Shown: piece after piece, positions 16,359-24,030 of the stretch
Layout of the letters: each line of letters starts with the position of its first letter
Position numbering within the stretch: the stretch's first letter is position 1
Assembly: GCA_037443085.1 (NCBI GenBank)
Contig: JBBIPA010000002.1
Location: 1 to 64,000 of the forward strand
DNA length: 64,000 nucleotides
From: JBBIPA01 sp037443085
GTDB lineage: Bacteria; Chloroflexota; Dehalococcoidia; GIF9; UBA5629
Direction: 5' to 3'
Position numbers and translations under genes: made by a program
The notes under the pieces: model-generated
Databases searched by the model: none
What the model saw: only the letters and a program-made list of their open reading frames with translations
What the model was told of the DNA's origin: nothing

Positions 16359-16384
16359 GACTGGGGGAATATTTTCCCCCAGTC
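16359..16384 (-). promoter_or_regulatory. Intercistronic hairpin between dctP and dctQ
   Basis: GACTGGGGGAA and its exact reverse complement form an 11-bp stem with a 4-nt loop, without a T-run on the minus strand. Such hairpins between a binding-protein gene and its permease genes commonly stabilise or partly terminate the mRNA, so that more binding protein is made. That role is inferred here. Confidence 0.6.
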
Positions 16385-16406
16385 GAAACGAAGGGAAGGT
16401 GTCGGA

Positions 16407-17492
16407 CTATTTAATTCTACCTAGTTCTCTGAAGTAATTTTTCACTATAGTTACCCCTTCTTTACAGTACTTGTCTCTTGCTTCCAATTCATTCCACACG
16501 TCGATTGCGATATTCTGCATATTTTGTAGCTCAGCTTCTGAGAATTGAACGAATTCGACACCTGCTGCTCTAAATTCAGCGGTTGCTTTTCTATTATATG
16601 ATGCAGTGCCAATTAGAGTGCACCATACTGAATAGTAGCGGCATACATAGTCCAAAGTTATTTTAAGATCGTCCGATAAAGCATCCCAGGTTTTAAGGTT
16701 TACCAATAGGTCAATAGGATCGGCCCTTGTGATCGAGGGATTCATTAAGAGATACTTGCAGATTTCTTGATGCTTTAACGCATAGTGCTGCTCATATCCC
16801 AATATAGCACCATCAATGGTTCCAAGTTTTAGTGCCATATAGATTTCGCCCATCGGAAGATTCACAGCGCTGGCGCCAAGTTTCGTCATAAAATGGCCTA
16901 GCGTTCCAGTAGCTCTTATTTTCTTTCCTTTCAGATCGCTGACTGACCTAATAGGTTCTTTTGTCATTAGGCAGGCACCGGTACCTAATTCAAATCCCAG
17001 TAAATAAGCCCCCTGTTCTGCATATGCTTTTCGTAGCACATCCTGCAGTCCTTTGTCCCACATTAATGTCCATGTATCCTGAAATGATTGGGACGCAAGT
17101 GGCATCCAATACTCTACGGAGCCGACTGGCATTTTGGGCGCCCAGAAGGTACCAACAGTTTGAGCCATTTGGACTGCTCCCTCGGCAACTGCAGCGGGAA
17201 GTTCAGCATTGGGCACTAATGAATCCATAGGATACGTTTCTATTTTTATTTGTCCTTTTGTAGCGTAATTCACCTGATCTTTAAAAAAGGAAAGGTAGAT
17301 TTTATACCTATCATCACCGGAAGGAGCAAATGTAGCAAGTTTCCAGACCATTTGCTTTGCAGGTGCAGTTGCAGGGGATGTTGGTGTCATCCCCAAGCTT
17401 GGGTTGGGTTTTTCAGGACTACATCCGTATGATATGGATAAAAGAATGGAAATTAAGATGACGCATGTAACAGCTAAAAATACTTTTTTCAT
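16407..17492 (-). CDS. dctP: TRAP transporter solute-binding lipoprotein DctP
   Basis: The 361-residue protein has a lipoprotein signal (MKKVFLAVTCVILISILLSI, then SYGC with the lipidated Cys at 24), a Pro/Thr linker and a DctP binding domain. Family markers are MVWKLATFAPSGDDRYK, IRSVSDLKGKKIRATG and the conserved-Arg region. AAAGGAGGT precedes the ATG. The ligand is probably an organic acid, but the sequence does not say which. Confidence 0.94.
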   Translation of the reverse strand: MKKVFLAVTCVILISILLSISYGCSPEKPNPSLGMTPTSPATAPAKQMVWKLATFAPSGDDRYKIYLSFFKDQVNYATKGQIKIETYPMDSLVPNAELPAAVAEGAVQMAQTVGTFWAPKMPVGSVEYWMPLASQSFQDTWTLMWDKGLQDVLRKAYAEQGAYLLGFELGTGACLMTKEPIRSVSDLKGKKIRATGTLGHFMTKLGASAVNLPMGEIYMALKLGTIDGAILGYEQHYALKHQEICKYLLMNPSITRADPIDLLVNLKTWDALSDDLKITLDYVCRYYSVWCTLIGTASYNRKATAEFRAAGVEFVQFSEAELQNMQNIAIDVWNELEARDKYCKEGVTIVKNYFRELGRIK

Positions 17493-17578
17493 TTTAATAA
17501 ACCTCCTTTTTCAATTATGAGAGCTTATTTAAAAGATGTTTACATTTTTTATTCGTTACCTCCATTTCATGATTGATA

Positions 17579-18559
17579 CTATTTATGTACTGTGTACTGC
17601 ACTCCATATCTTTCAGGATATTTCTTCAAATCTTTTTCAAATATTTCGATTATTTTGTCGGGAGTATCATACTGTGGTTTCCAGCCCCATTCTTCTCTGG
17701 CATAGCTATCATCAAATACTTTAATAATATTATGAGCGCGGGCTACGGGGAGAGATAAATCATCTTTATACGTAACCCTAGTTTCGGGGAAACGTTTCTG
17801 AAGAAATGTTTCAATATCTTTAGCATAAACAACATCTGGAACCCCTGTAACATTGTAATTAATCATTTTTATATTCTCTTTTGGCGCTTGCAATATCATA
17901 TCTGCAGCACTAGCGGCATCTCTTACATATGTCATAGAAATTGTCGACTCTGCAGTAGCATAGATACAATTGTGTGGTTTGCCCAGTATGGCATCTTCAA
18001 TCATCAACGGTGCCCAGTGACCTGGTGTACGAACGCCTGGCCCAATTATCGGAGTATAACGAACCGACCGGAAGTCTAGGCCAAACTTGTTACGGTAGAA
18101 TCGCCCTATGCACTCACCGTATAGTTTGCAACAACCATACATACTAATGGGACGCTGAATGCTAAGATCTGTACATGCCTGGTCCACATGCAAACCAAAA
18201 GTCCCAATACTACTGGCGAACATCACCTTTTCTACAGAGAAAAGTCTAGCAGCTTCTAATACGTTGTAAGTTCCGATGACATTCGTTCGGAAAGAAACCC
18301 ATGGATTACTATCAGATATAAAAGTAAGTACGGAGCCCATATGATAGATTTCTTTAATATCATAATCCTTTATAGCATTAATTACTTCAGAAAAGTCACA
18401 AAGGTCTCCTCTGACAACTTTAACTTTGTTCTTAATGTCATTTATTCGGTAATGGTTGATAACAACATCGAATAGAACCACCTCTTCACTACGATCAACA
18501 AGTATGTGTGCAAGTTCCGCACCTATATATCCCGTTCCACCCGTAATGAGTTTCGCCAC
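17579..18559 (-). CDS. NAD-dependent epimerase/dehydratase, extended SDR family
   Basis: A 326-residue extended short-chain dehydrogenase with TGGTGYIG at residues 7-14, the conserved GDL region near 52-54, and the catalytic YxxxK as MYGCCK near residues 145-150. The C-terminal part resembles SDR-type L-threonine 3-dehydrogenases as much as sugar epimerases (PGVRTPGHWAPLMIEDAI, TYVRDAASAADMIL). The GTG start has GGAG 9 bp upstream. It is transcribed towards the TRAP genes, 86 bp before dctP, so it may act on the imported compound. Confidence 0.82.
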   Translation of the reverse strand: MAKLITGGTGYIGAELAHILVDRSEEVVLFDVVINHYRINDIKNKVKVVRGDLCDFSEVINAIKDYDIKEIYHMGSVLTFISDSNPWVSFRTNVIGTYNVLEAARLFSVEKVMFASSIGTFGLHVDQACTDLSIQRPISMYGCCKLYGECIGRFYRNKFGLDFRSVRYTPIIGPGVRTPGHWAPLMIEDAILGKPHNCIYATAESTISMTYVRDAASAADMILQAPKENIKMINYNVTGVPDVVYAKDIETFLQKRFPETRVTYKDDLSLPVARAHNIIKVFDDSYAREEWGWKPQYDTPDKIIEIFEKDLKKYPERYGVQYTVHK

Positions 18560-18598
18560 TGTATTTTTCTCCGTCTGCTATCTGTAAAATATCTTCTC

Positions 18599-18645
18599 TA
18601 CAGGTCTTACACCACCTGTATCAAAACGAAAATCTCTAGTGTCAA
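18599..18645 (-). promoter_or_regulatory. Promoter and operator of the epimerase-TRAP unit
   Basis: TTGACA (18645-18640), a 17-bp spacer and GATACA (18622-18617) form a possible minus-strand promoter. A 7-bp inverted repeat TACAGGT-N8-ACCTGTA (18599-18620) covers its -10 and start region. This looks like a regulator site, possibly for the adjacent NarL-type regulator, which is inferred only from proximity. Confidence 0.45.
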
Positions 18646-18746
18646 AAATAAGACTGCTTGATTTAAATAGAGCCGGGTAGGGTGTATTAATCTTAAAAGT
18701 TGACTTTTGGAAATACAAGATGCTTTTGCCCATGTACTAATGGCCA

Positions 18747-18775
18747 TTGTCTGTATATATGGGACATGCTATCAT
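18747..18775 (+). promoter_or_regulatory. Promoter of the divergent two-component genes
   Basis: TTGTCT (18747-18752), 17 bp, and TATCAT (18770-18775) point at the response regulator, giving a leader of about 32 nt before the GTG at 18814. Confidence 0.45.
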
Positions 18776-18813
18776 TACCTGCAAATATAACCTGTAATCA
18801 TGTCTCTTTATAG

Positions 18814-19515
18814 GTGAATGCCGTGGAAACATGTGAACCAATTGGTCGCCATCAAGATAAAACCACTATTATGCTGGCGGATGACCATCCACTCATACGT
18901 AGAGCAGTTAGGGATGTTCTGGAGGAAGTTGAGGATTTTAAAATTGTTGCAGAAGCCAGCGATGGTGAGGAAGCCGTGAAACTTGCCATGGAGCTTAATC
19001 CAGATGTGGTCCTTATGGACATAAGCATGCCTGGCCTAAATGGTTTGGAAGCAACTAGGGAAATTTTGTCAAAGTCTCCCCAGATTAAAGTATTGGTGTT
19101 GACGGTTCATACAGAAACCGAGCATATTCTAGGAATATTGGAGGCTGGCGCTGCTGGCTACCTGACAAAAAAGGTATTTGGTCCAGAGATTATTCATGCA
19201 ATCAGGGCACTGGTTTCCGGTGAATCCGTTCTTTCTGAAGAAGTCCAGAGGAAGGTTATTCGTCATGCGATTAAGTACATGCCGAAAGTTACCGCCTTGG
19301 GTCAACGAGAAAAACTCACGGTAAGAGAAAAGGAAATACTACAGTGCATTGCTCTTGGCATGAGCAACAAAGATATTGCTAATAAATTAAACCTCAGCCA
19401 GCGAACTATAAAGAATTATCTTGCTGAAATTTTTTCCAAGCTTAGGGTGAATTCGAGGACCGAAGCTGTTATCTGTGCTGCGCGAAGTGGTTTTATTAGC
19501 ATTGACCCTCAGTAA
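18814..19515 (+). CDS. NarL/LuxR-type response regulator
   Basis: The 233-residue regulator has a receiver domain (MLADDHPLI, phospho-Asp in VVLMDISMPGLNG, Lys in YLTKKVFG) and a LuxR HTH (LTVREKEILQCIALGMSNKD, RTIKNYLAEIFSKL). The start is GTG. It is followed 28 bp later by a NarX-type histidine kinase gene, its probable partner, and is divergent from the epimerase-TRAP genes, which it may control. Codon use is AT-rich like that of the TRAP block. Confidence 0.92.
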   Translation: MNAVETCEPIGRHQDKTTIMLADDHPLIRRAVRDVLEEVEDFKIVAEASDGEEAVKLAMELNPDVVLMDISMPGLNGLEATREILSKSPQIKVLVLTVHTETEHILGILEAGAAGYLTKKVFGPEIIHAIRALVSGESVLSEEVQRKVIRHAIKYMPKVTALGQREKLTVREKEILQCIALGMSNKDIANKLNLSQRTIKNYLAEIFSKLRVNSRTEAVICAARSGFISIDPQ

Positions 19516-19543
19516 AATAAATCACTGCAATTTGGCTAACCAT

Positions 19544-20611
19544 ATGGAAAATCAACACAAAAACAATTTAATAATATGTAACGTTCATTTCTGGATTATC
19601 GTTCTTATGATAATGGGCATTACTCTGCTGTATTACGGACGAAATCTTAATGTTGCTGACGGTTTCCCTTGGTTTGACGCAATAAGGATTTTGGAAATTG
19701 CCTATAGTGTTCACGGCAGTTTATTTACAATCCCGTTTATTTATGCGGCTTTTGTTTTTGGCTGGCGGGAGGCTATTATAGTCTGGTCGATCTCCTTGTC
19801 GATTATATCGTTTAAGATCTTCAATCTTTCCTTTGGCCCTGCCCCATTAGTGCGCAATATTTTATCTTCGCTGATTCCTTTGTCTGTGGTTATTTTTTTA
19901 ACTCTCGAACAAAATAGGAGAAAAAAAGAAAGAGAGAGCTTAAAAAAACGCGAGGATGAAAGAAGGTTGTATTTAGGTCAGGTGATTAAAGCACAGGAGG
20001 ATGAGCGACATCGTATTGCACAGGAACTGCACGATGACTTCTTACAGTCATTAATAGTCATTGCTAACCGTGCTCATAAACTAATGCTTAATAATGGCAG
20101 AGGTTCTGCCACGCATGCGGAGCAGGTTTGTTATATAAGGGATGAGGCCCTTCGGCTTTCCGAAGATTTACGGAGGTTAAGTCGTGATTTAAGACCTAGT
20201 ATTTTGGATAATCGAGGATTAGTATCGGCTCTGAGAGAACTGGCAGCTCGTTTTAATCAGGAATATGGAATCCATACAAATGTTATTACTGATTCATTAT
20301 CTTCGAAGATCAATCCAGAAGCTGAGGTTATGTTATTTCGCATAATTCAAGAAGCCTTAAACAATGTTAGACGCCACGCAGAAGCCACTGAAGTTACAAT
20401 TAGCGTGAAATGTCTTTCAAAACACCTAAAACTGATTGTGAAGGATAATGGTAAGGGCTTCGATATACCAAAACCAATTAGTCGTTTCACGATCGAAGGT
20501 AAGCTAGGGATCGCTGGAATGCGTGAAAGAGCCAAATATCTGGGGGGTAATATTTCTATTACCTCTCAAAAAGGCAAGTATACCATACTAGAAGTTACTT
20601 GCCCGAAGTAA
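19544..20611 (+). CDS. NarX-type membrane histidine kinase
   Basis: The 355-residue sensor starts at ATG 19544 (MENQHKNNLI). It has three or four N-terminal hydrophobic segments up to about residue 130 and a charged coiled linker. A HisKA_3 domain carries the phospho-His in RIAQELHDDFLQSL, and a HATPase domain has N-box EALNNVRRHAEATEV and G-box VKDNGKGF. It lacks a large extracellular sensor domain, so it may sense within the membrane or through its short loops. It pairs with the preceding regulator. Confidence 0.9.
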   Translation: MENQHKNNLIICNVHFWIIVLMIMGITLLYYGRNLNVADGFPWFDAIRILEIAYSVHGSLFTIPFIYAAFVFGWREAIIVWSISLSIISFKIFNLSFGPAPLVRNILSSLIPLSVVIFLTLEQNRRKKERESLKKREDERRLYLGQVIKAQEDERHRIAQELHDDFLQSLIVIANRAHKLMLNNGRGSATHAEQVCYIRDEALRLSEDLRRLSRDLRPSILDNRGLVSALRELAARFNQEYGIHTNVITDSLSSKINPEAEVMLFRIIQEALNNVRRHAEATEVTISVKCLSKHLKLIVKDNGKGFDIPKPISRFTIEGKLGIAGMRERAKYLGGNISITSQKGKYTILEVTCPK

Positions 20612-20671
20612 TAAGGTCAGAGTAATCTTTAAAACCCATTTGTGATAATTCGTACGCGTAGCTTCAAGTGC

Positions 20672-20692
20672 GCTCAATATTGAAGATTGAGC
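20672..20692. terminator. Weak hairpin between convergent genes
   Basis: GCTCAAT and ATTGAGC form a 7-bp stem with a 7-nt loop between the convergent kinase and hydrogenase protease genes. There is no T-run, so a terminator role is uncertain. Confidence 0.25.
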
Positions 20693-20702
20693 ATTGCTGG
20701 AA

Positions 20703-21173
20703 CTATGGGCGGGGCTTTTTGTCCACTTCCTGCAAGACCATCTCCACGCATTTGGGGATGGCCTTTTTGACCTTGGTGGTGCAGTGTTCGCTGAAGGTGG
20801 TGACGTCGGCTACCTCGATGGCGAATATGACGATTTCTGCGGGCAATGATAGCCCCAGTTTGCGGCCAAGCGCAAGGGCGGAGGCGAAGTTGACGTTGTG
20901 GGTGGAGGCGGTGTGGCGGGTGACAGCCAGGTCATTGGAGTTGAGTCGGTAGACCTGCCCCGTTTTTCCCTTCCTGGTCTGGATAGCGTCGATGACGATG
21001 GCTTTGTGGTAACCAGCGAGCAAGTCCAGCAGACCCAGACCTGCCAGGCTTGCCTCAGTCACCGTGATGTCTTTATGGTCGGCGAGGATTTTTTTAAGCT
21101 CTCTGGCAACGTAGATGCCCACACCGTCATCGCAGAGTATCTCGTTGCCCAGCCCCAGAACCAGGGTTTTCAT
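20703..21173 (-). CDS. Hydrogenase maturation protease (HycI/HyaD family)
   Basis: The 156-residue endopeptidase removes the C-terminal tail of the [NiFe] large subunit after nickel insertion. It starts MKTLVLGLGNEILCDDGVG at 21173, with the Ni-sensing Asp in the CDDGVG motif and the second acidic site in VIDAIQTRKG. The longer upstream frame reaches into mvhA and is rejected. It lies 10 bp after mvhA, its presumed substrate gene. Confidence 0.92.
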   Translation of the reverse strand: MKTLVLGLGNEILCDDGVGIYVARELKKILADHKDITVTEASLAGLGLLDLLAGYHKAIVIDAIQTRKGKTGQVYRLNSNDLAVTRHTASTHNVNFASALALGRKLGLSLPAEIVIFAIEVADVTTFSEHCTTKVKKAIPKCVEMVLQEVDKKPRP

Positions 21174-21183
21174 GCGTAGCTTA

Positions 21184-22653
21184 TTATAAGTTCTGGGTGA
21201 GCCTTTTGACCACTTCGCCCTTGCTGTCGCGGATGATGACCTCCATTGGAGCCTGTCCCGGCAGGGTATGCGTGGCGCAGCCGAAGCAGGGGTCATAGGG
21301 GCGCCAGGCCATCTCAATGCGGTTGAGCAGCCCTTCGGTGATTTCCTTGCCCGGCTTAATCATTTCCATGGCAGCTTTTTTGATGGACATATTAATAGGC
21401 GCTGCATTGTTGACCGTAGCCACGATAAGGTTGGCTTTCTTGATGACGCCGCGCTCGTCGGTTATGTAGTGGTGGGTGAGCGTGCCGCGAGGAGCTTCCA
21501 CGATGCCTATGCCCTCGTCAGGTTTGGCTGTCGGGATGGTGCGAATGTCAGGGCTGGTTATTTCGGGGTCCTGGCTGAGCTCCAATAGTCTTTCGGCAGC
21601 ATAGAGCAGCTCAACAAGGCGTGCCCAGTGAGTGGCTAGAGTCTGGTGGACAGGCTTGCCGCCCAGCGTAGAGTAGAACTTTTCATAGGCTTCCTGTGCC
21701 AGAGGCGTGGCCATACCGTCAGCGGCGTTCAGCCGGGAAAGAGGCGTGGACCGGAACAGGCCGCTGTCCTTGCCATCAACGAAGCCTTTCCAGCCGATCT
21801 TCTTGAGATAGGGGAATTTGATATAGGTCCAGGGCTCAACATGCTCGGCAACATGCTCCAGGTATTCACGCGGCGAGTATTTGACGAACTCCTTGCCGTC
21901 AGGGTCAACCACTCTCACCTTGCCATCGTAGAAGTTGACCTTGTTCTTATCATCAACCATGCCCATATAGTAGGTGCGATGGGTGTAGGCATCGCTGAGA
22001 ATCATGTCCACATAGGCTTTGTTCTTGAGCACGATGTCGTCAAAGACTTTCAGGGAGAGCTTGGCGAACTCCACCGCGTCTTTTGCAGTCTGTTCCACCT
22101 CTTTTCTCTCTTCTTCGTTCAGCCCCTTGCTGATGCCGCCGGGCAGGCCGAAGACGGGGTGCACTGCTCTGCCGCCGAGCATCTGGATGATGCGGTGATT
22201 TTTCATCCGGGTGTTGATGACCGCTTTGCCCAGCTCCAGCCCCACCTTGGCGATCACGCCCAGTATATTGCGCTCGGCCACAGGGGCATCGGGACCCATG
22301 ACAAAGTCGGGACCGCCGAGGATATAGAAGTGGGTGGTGTGGTCGGTCACATAGAAAGCGCTGTAGAACAGCTCGCGGAGCTTCCTGGCGGCGCTGGGTG
22401 GTTCGGCATGGAACAAGTCATCCAGCGCCTTGGTAGCAGCCATGTGGTGGGCTTCAGGGCACACGCCGCAGATGCGCTGGGTGATTTGAGGCATATCCTC
22501 AGCCAGACGCCCTTCGGCAAACTTCTCAAACCCGCGTAGCTCCGGTATCTGGAGGTAGGCATTATCCACCCCTCCAGCGTCGTTGAGGAAAATTTCTATC
22601 TTACCGTGACCCTCGAGACGGGTAATCGGGTCTATGGTTACTCTTTTTGTCAT
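21184..22653 (-). CDS. mvhA: [NiFe] hydrogenase large subunit, MvhA/VhoA type
   Basis: The 489-residue catalytic subunit of a group 3 F420-non-reducing (Hdr-linked) hydrogenase. The nickel ligands are in RICGVCPEAHH (residues about 61-71) and DPCFGCATH near the C-terminus; both positions are Cys here, not Sec. The tail after the C-terminal His is the likely target of the adjacent protease. The start overlaps the mvhG stop by 4 bp. With MvhG, MvhD and HdrABC it should couple H2 oxidation to ferredoxin reduction and a disulfide-type acceptor by electron bifurcation. Confidence 0.96.
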   Translation of the reverse strand: MTKRVTIDPITRLEGHGKIEIFLNDAGGVDNAYLQIPELRGFEKFAEGRLAEDMPQITQRICGVCPEAHHMAATKALDDLFHAEPPSAARKLRELFYSAFYVTDHTTHFYILGGPDFVMGPDAPVAERNILGVIAKVGLELGKAVINTRMKNHRIIQMLGGRAVHPVFGLPGGISKGLNEEERKEVEQTAKDAVEFAKLSLKVFDDIVLKNKAYVDMILSDAYTHRTYYMGMVDDKNKVNFYDGKVRVVDPDGKEFVKYSPREYLEHVAEHVEPWTYIKFPYLKKIGWKGFVDGKDSGLFRSTPLSRLNAADGMATPLAQEAYEKFYSTLGGKPVHQTLATHWARLVELLYAAERLLELSQDPEITSPDIRTIPTAKPDEGIGIVEAPRGTLTHHYITDERGVIKKANLIVATVNNAAPINMSIKKAAMEMIKPGKEITEGLLNRIEMAWRPYDPCFGCATHTLPGQAPMEVIIRDSKGEVVKRLTQNL

Positions 22654-23609
22654 TTTATCCTCGCCCTCCTTAGTAACGAGTCAGGCAAACTGTAGCGGTA
22701 GAAGGTACCTACCGGGTCGGGGATATCGTCGACGATTTTTTGAATTTCATTTTTGTCGCTAGAATCGATGACCGAAGCTACGGCGCTGAGGAAATGGGCG
22801 CCCTGGTCAGTGACACCCTGTGCTGGTCCGTAGCAGCCGGTGCAGGGCATATTTGCCTGCGGGCAGGGTGCTCCACAGCCGCCCCGGGTAGCCAGCCCGG
22901 CACATAGCAATCCCTGCTCCAGGAGGCATATCTGCGGGTCGGTGGTAATTTCATATGTTCGGTAGAACTTCTTGACCTTTTTCACATCACGCTTTCGCTG
23001 GCAGTCATCGCAGACTGCCTTGGCATTGTGACTTATCACCGCGCCCACCGGTGGTAACTTGCCCTCGATAAGCGCTTCCAGCGCCATCCAGGTGGTCTTT
23101 TCTTCCGGCGGGCAGCCGGGGATGATGTATTCCACAGGTACTGTTTGAGGTAGGCTTTTCACTGTGTCATAAAGCTCGGGAATAGTAAGCTCGCCCTCAG
23201 TCACCTGGTGCTTCGTCTGGGGAGTGACCTTATTGGGGTTATCGGTAGACTGCGTTTCCAGATACACCCGCTCGAAAATCGACTGCTTATCGAACAGGTT
23301 TGCCAGACCGGGAATACCGCCTACATAGGCGCAGGCGCCGTAGGCAATGAGCACTTTCGACTTTTCCCGGAGCAGTTTGGCCAAGTGCTCCTGCTCGGAA
23401 GTCCTGATGCCGCCGTTGAACAAGCAGACATCGATGCTCTTATCGGGCATAGCCTCGACGTCCTTGTACTTGACATCGATTGCTACAGGCCAGAACACGA
23501 TATCGGCGACTTCAGCCAGCTTGAGCAGTTTCTCGCCGATCTGGAGCTGTGCAATTTCACAACCGCCGCAGCTAGCCGCCCAGTAGAGAGCCAGTTTCAG
23601 CTTAGCCAT
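22650..23609 (-). CDS. mvhG: [NiFe] hydrogenase small subunit MvhG
   Basis: The 319-residue iron-sulfur subunit begins MAKLKLALYWAASCGGCEIA and carries the proximal cluster Cys in CGGCE, PGCPPEEKT, and the Cys-rich segment near CGAPCPQANMPCTGCYGPAQG. The ATG at 23609 is used because GGAGGTG lies 5 bp upstream; the in-frame ATG 12 bp earlier has none. The beginning overlaps the end of mvhD by 8 bp. It passes electrons from MvhA to MvhD. Confidence 0.95.
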   Translation of the reverse strand: MAKLKLALYWAASCGGCEIAQLQIGEKLLKLAEVADIVFWPVAIDVKYKDVEAMPDKSIDVCLFNGGIRTSEQEHLAKLLREKSKVLIAYGACAYVGGIPGLANLFDKQSIFERVYLETQSTDNPNKVTPQTKHQVTEGELTIPELYDTVKSLPQTVPVEYIIPGCPPEEKTTWMALEALIEGKLPPVGAVISHNAKAVCDDCQRKRDVKKVKKFYRTYEITTDPQICLLEQGLLCAGLATRGGCGAPCPQANMPCTGCYGPAQGVTDQGAHFLSAVASVIDSSDKNEIQKIVDDIPDPVGTFYRYSLPDSLLRRARIK

Positions 23610-24030
23610 GAGCACCTCCATTACCGCGGCTTAGACCTAGCGGTCCCAGTTCCCTGAGCTGCTCCGTCATCTCGTTGACGATGGCGGCGAATCGGTCGCC
23701 TTCAGAAGCTGAGACCCAGTCCAGCCTGACTCGTTTATCTTCTATGCCGAACTGGTTAAGCATTTTCTTGAGCAGGGGTATCCGGCGGGCTGCTTTAACA
23801 TTACCTTCAAGGTAATGACATTCGCCGGGATGTCAGCCGCAGACCAGTACGCCATCTGCTCCTTTTTCGAAGGCTTTGAGGATAAAGGTAGGCTCGACGC
23901 GGCCGCTACACATCACCCGCACCACGCGCATATTGGGGGCATATTTCTTGCGGGAGGTGCCTGCCAGGTCAGCGCCAGCATAGGAACACCAGTTACATAA
24001 GAATCCTACAATCTTCGGCTCGTAGCTCAT
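23602..24030 (-). CDS. mvhD: MvhD electron-transfer subunit, predicted selenoprotein (UGA at 23835-23833)
   Basis: MvhD links the hydrogenase to HdrA with a [2Fe-2S] cluster. Reading through one in-frame TGA gives a 142-residue product of normal length: MSYEPKIVGFLCNWCSYAGA at the start, then GADGVLVCG-U-HPGECHYLEGN around codon 66. The TGA falls exactly where MvhD/VhuD proteins have Cys or, in Methanococcales, selenocysteine. Downstream a hairpin lies at SECIS distance. The start overlaps the hdrA stop (ATGA) and the true stop TAA is inside the mvhG start. Callers that stop at TGA would split this gene and lose its C-terminal half. Confidence 0.9.
23799..23817 (-). promoter_or_regulatory. 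Candidate SECIS hairpin of mvhD
   Basis: CATTACCT, a TGA loop and AGGTAATG form an 8-bp perfect stem whose apical loop begins 23 nt after the UGA codon. Bacterial SECIS elements lie at about this distance, and a G among the first two loop bases is typical. The hdrA hairpin has the same spacing. Confidence 0.68.

Noticed and set aside
20703..21317. Long version of the hydrogenase protease
   Set aside because: The extra 48 residues are read from mvhA in another frame; family members start at MKTLVLGLGNE.
21646..22539. Long plus-strand open frame opposite mvhA
   Set aside because: It is an antisense shadow of the conserved hydrogenase gene, with no ribosome site and no recognisable domain.
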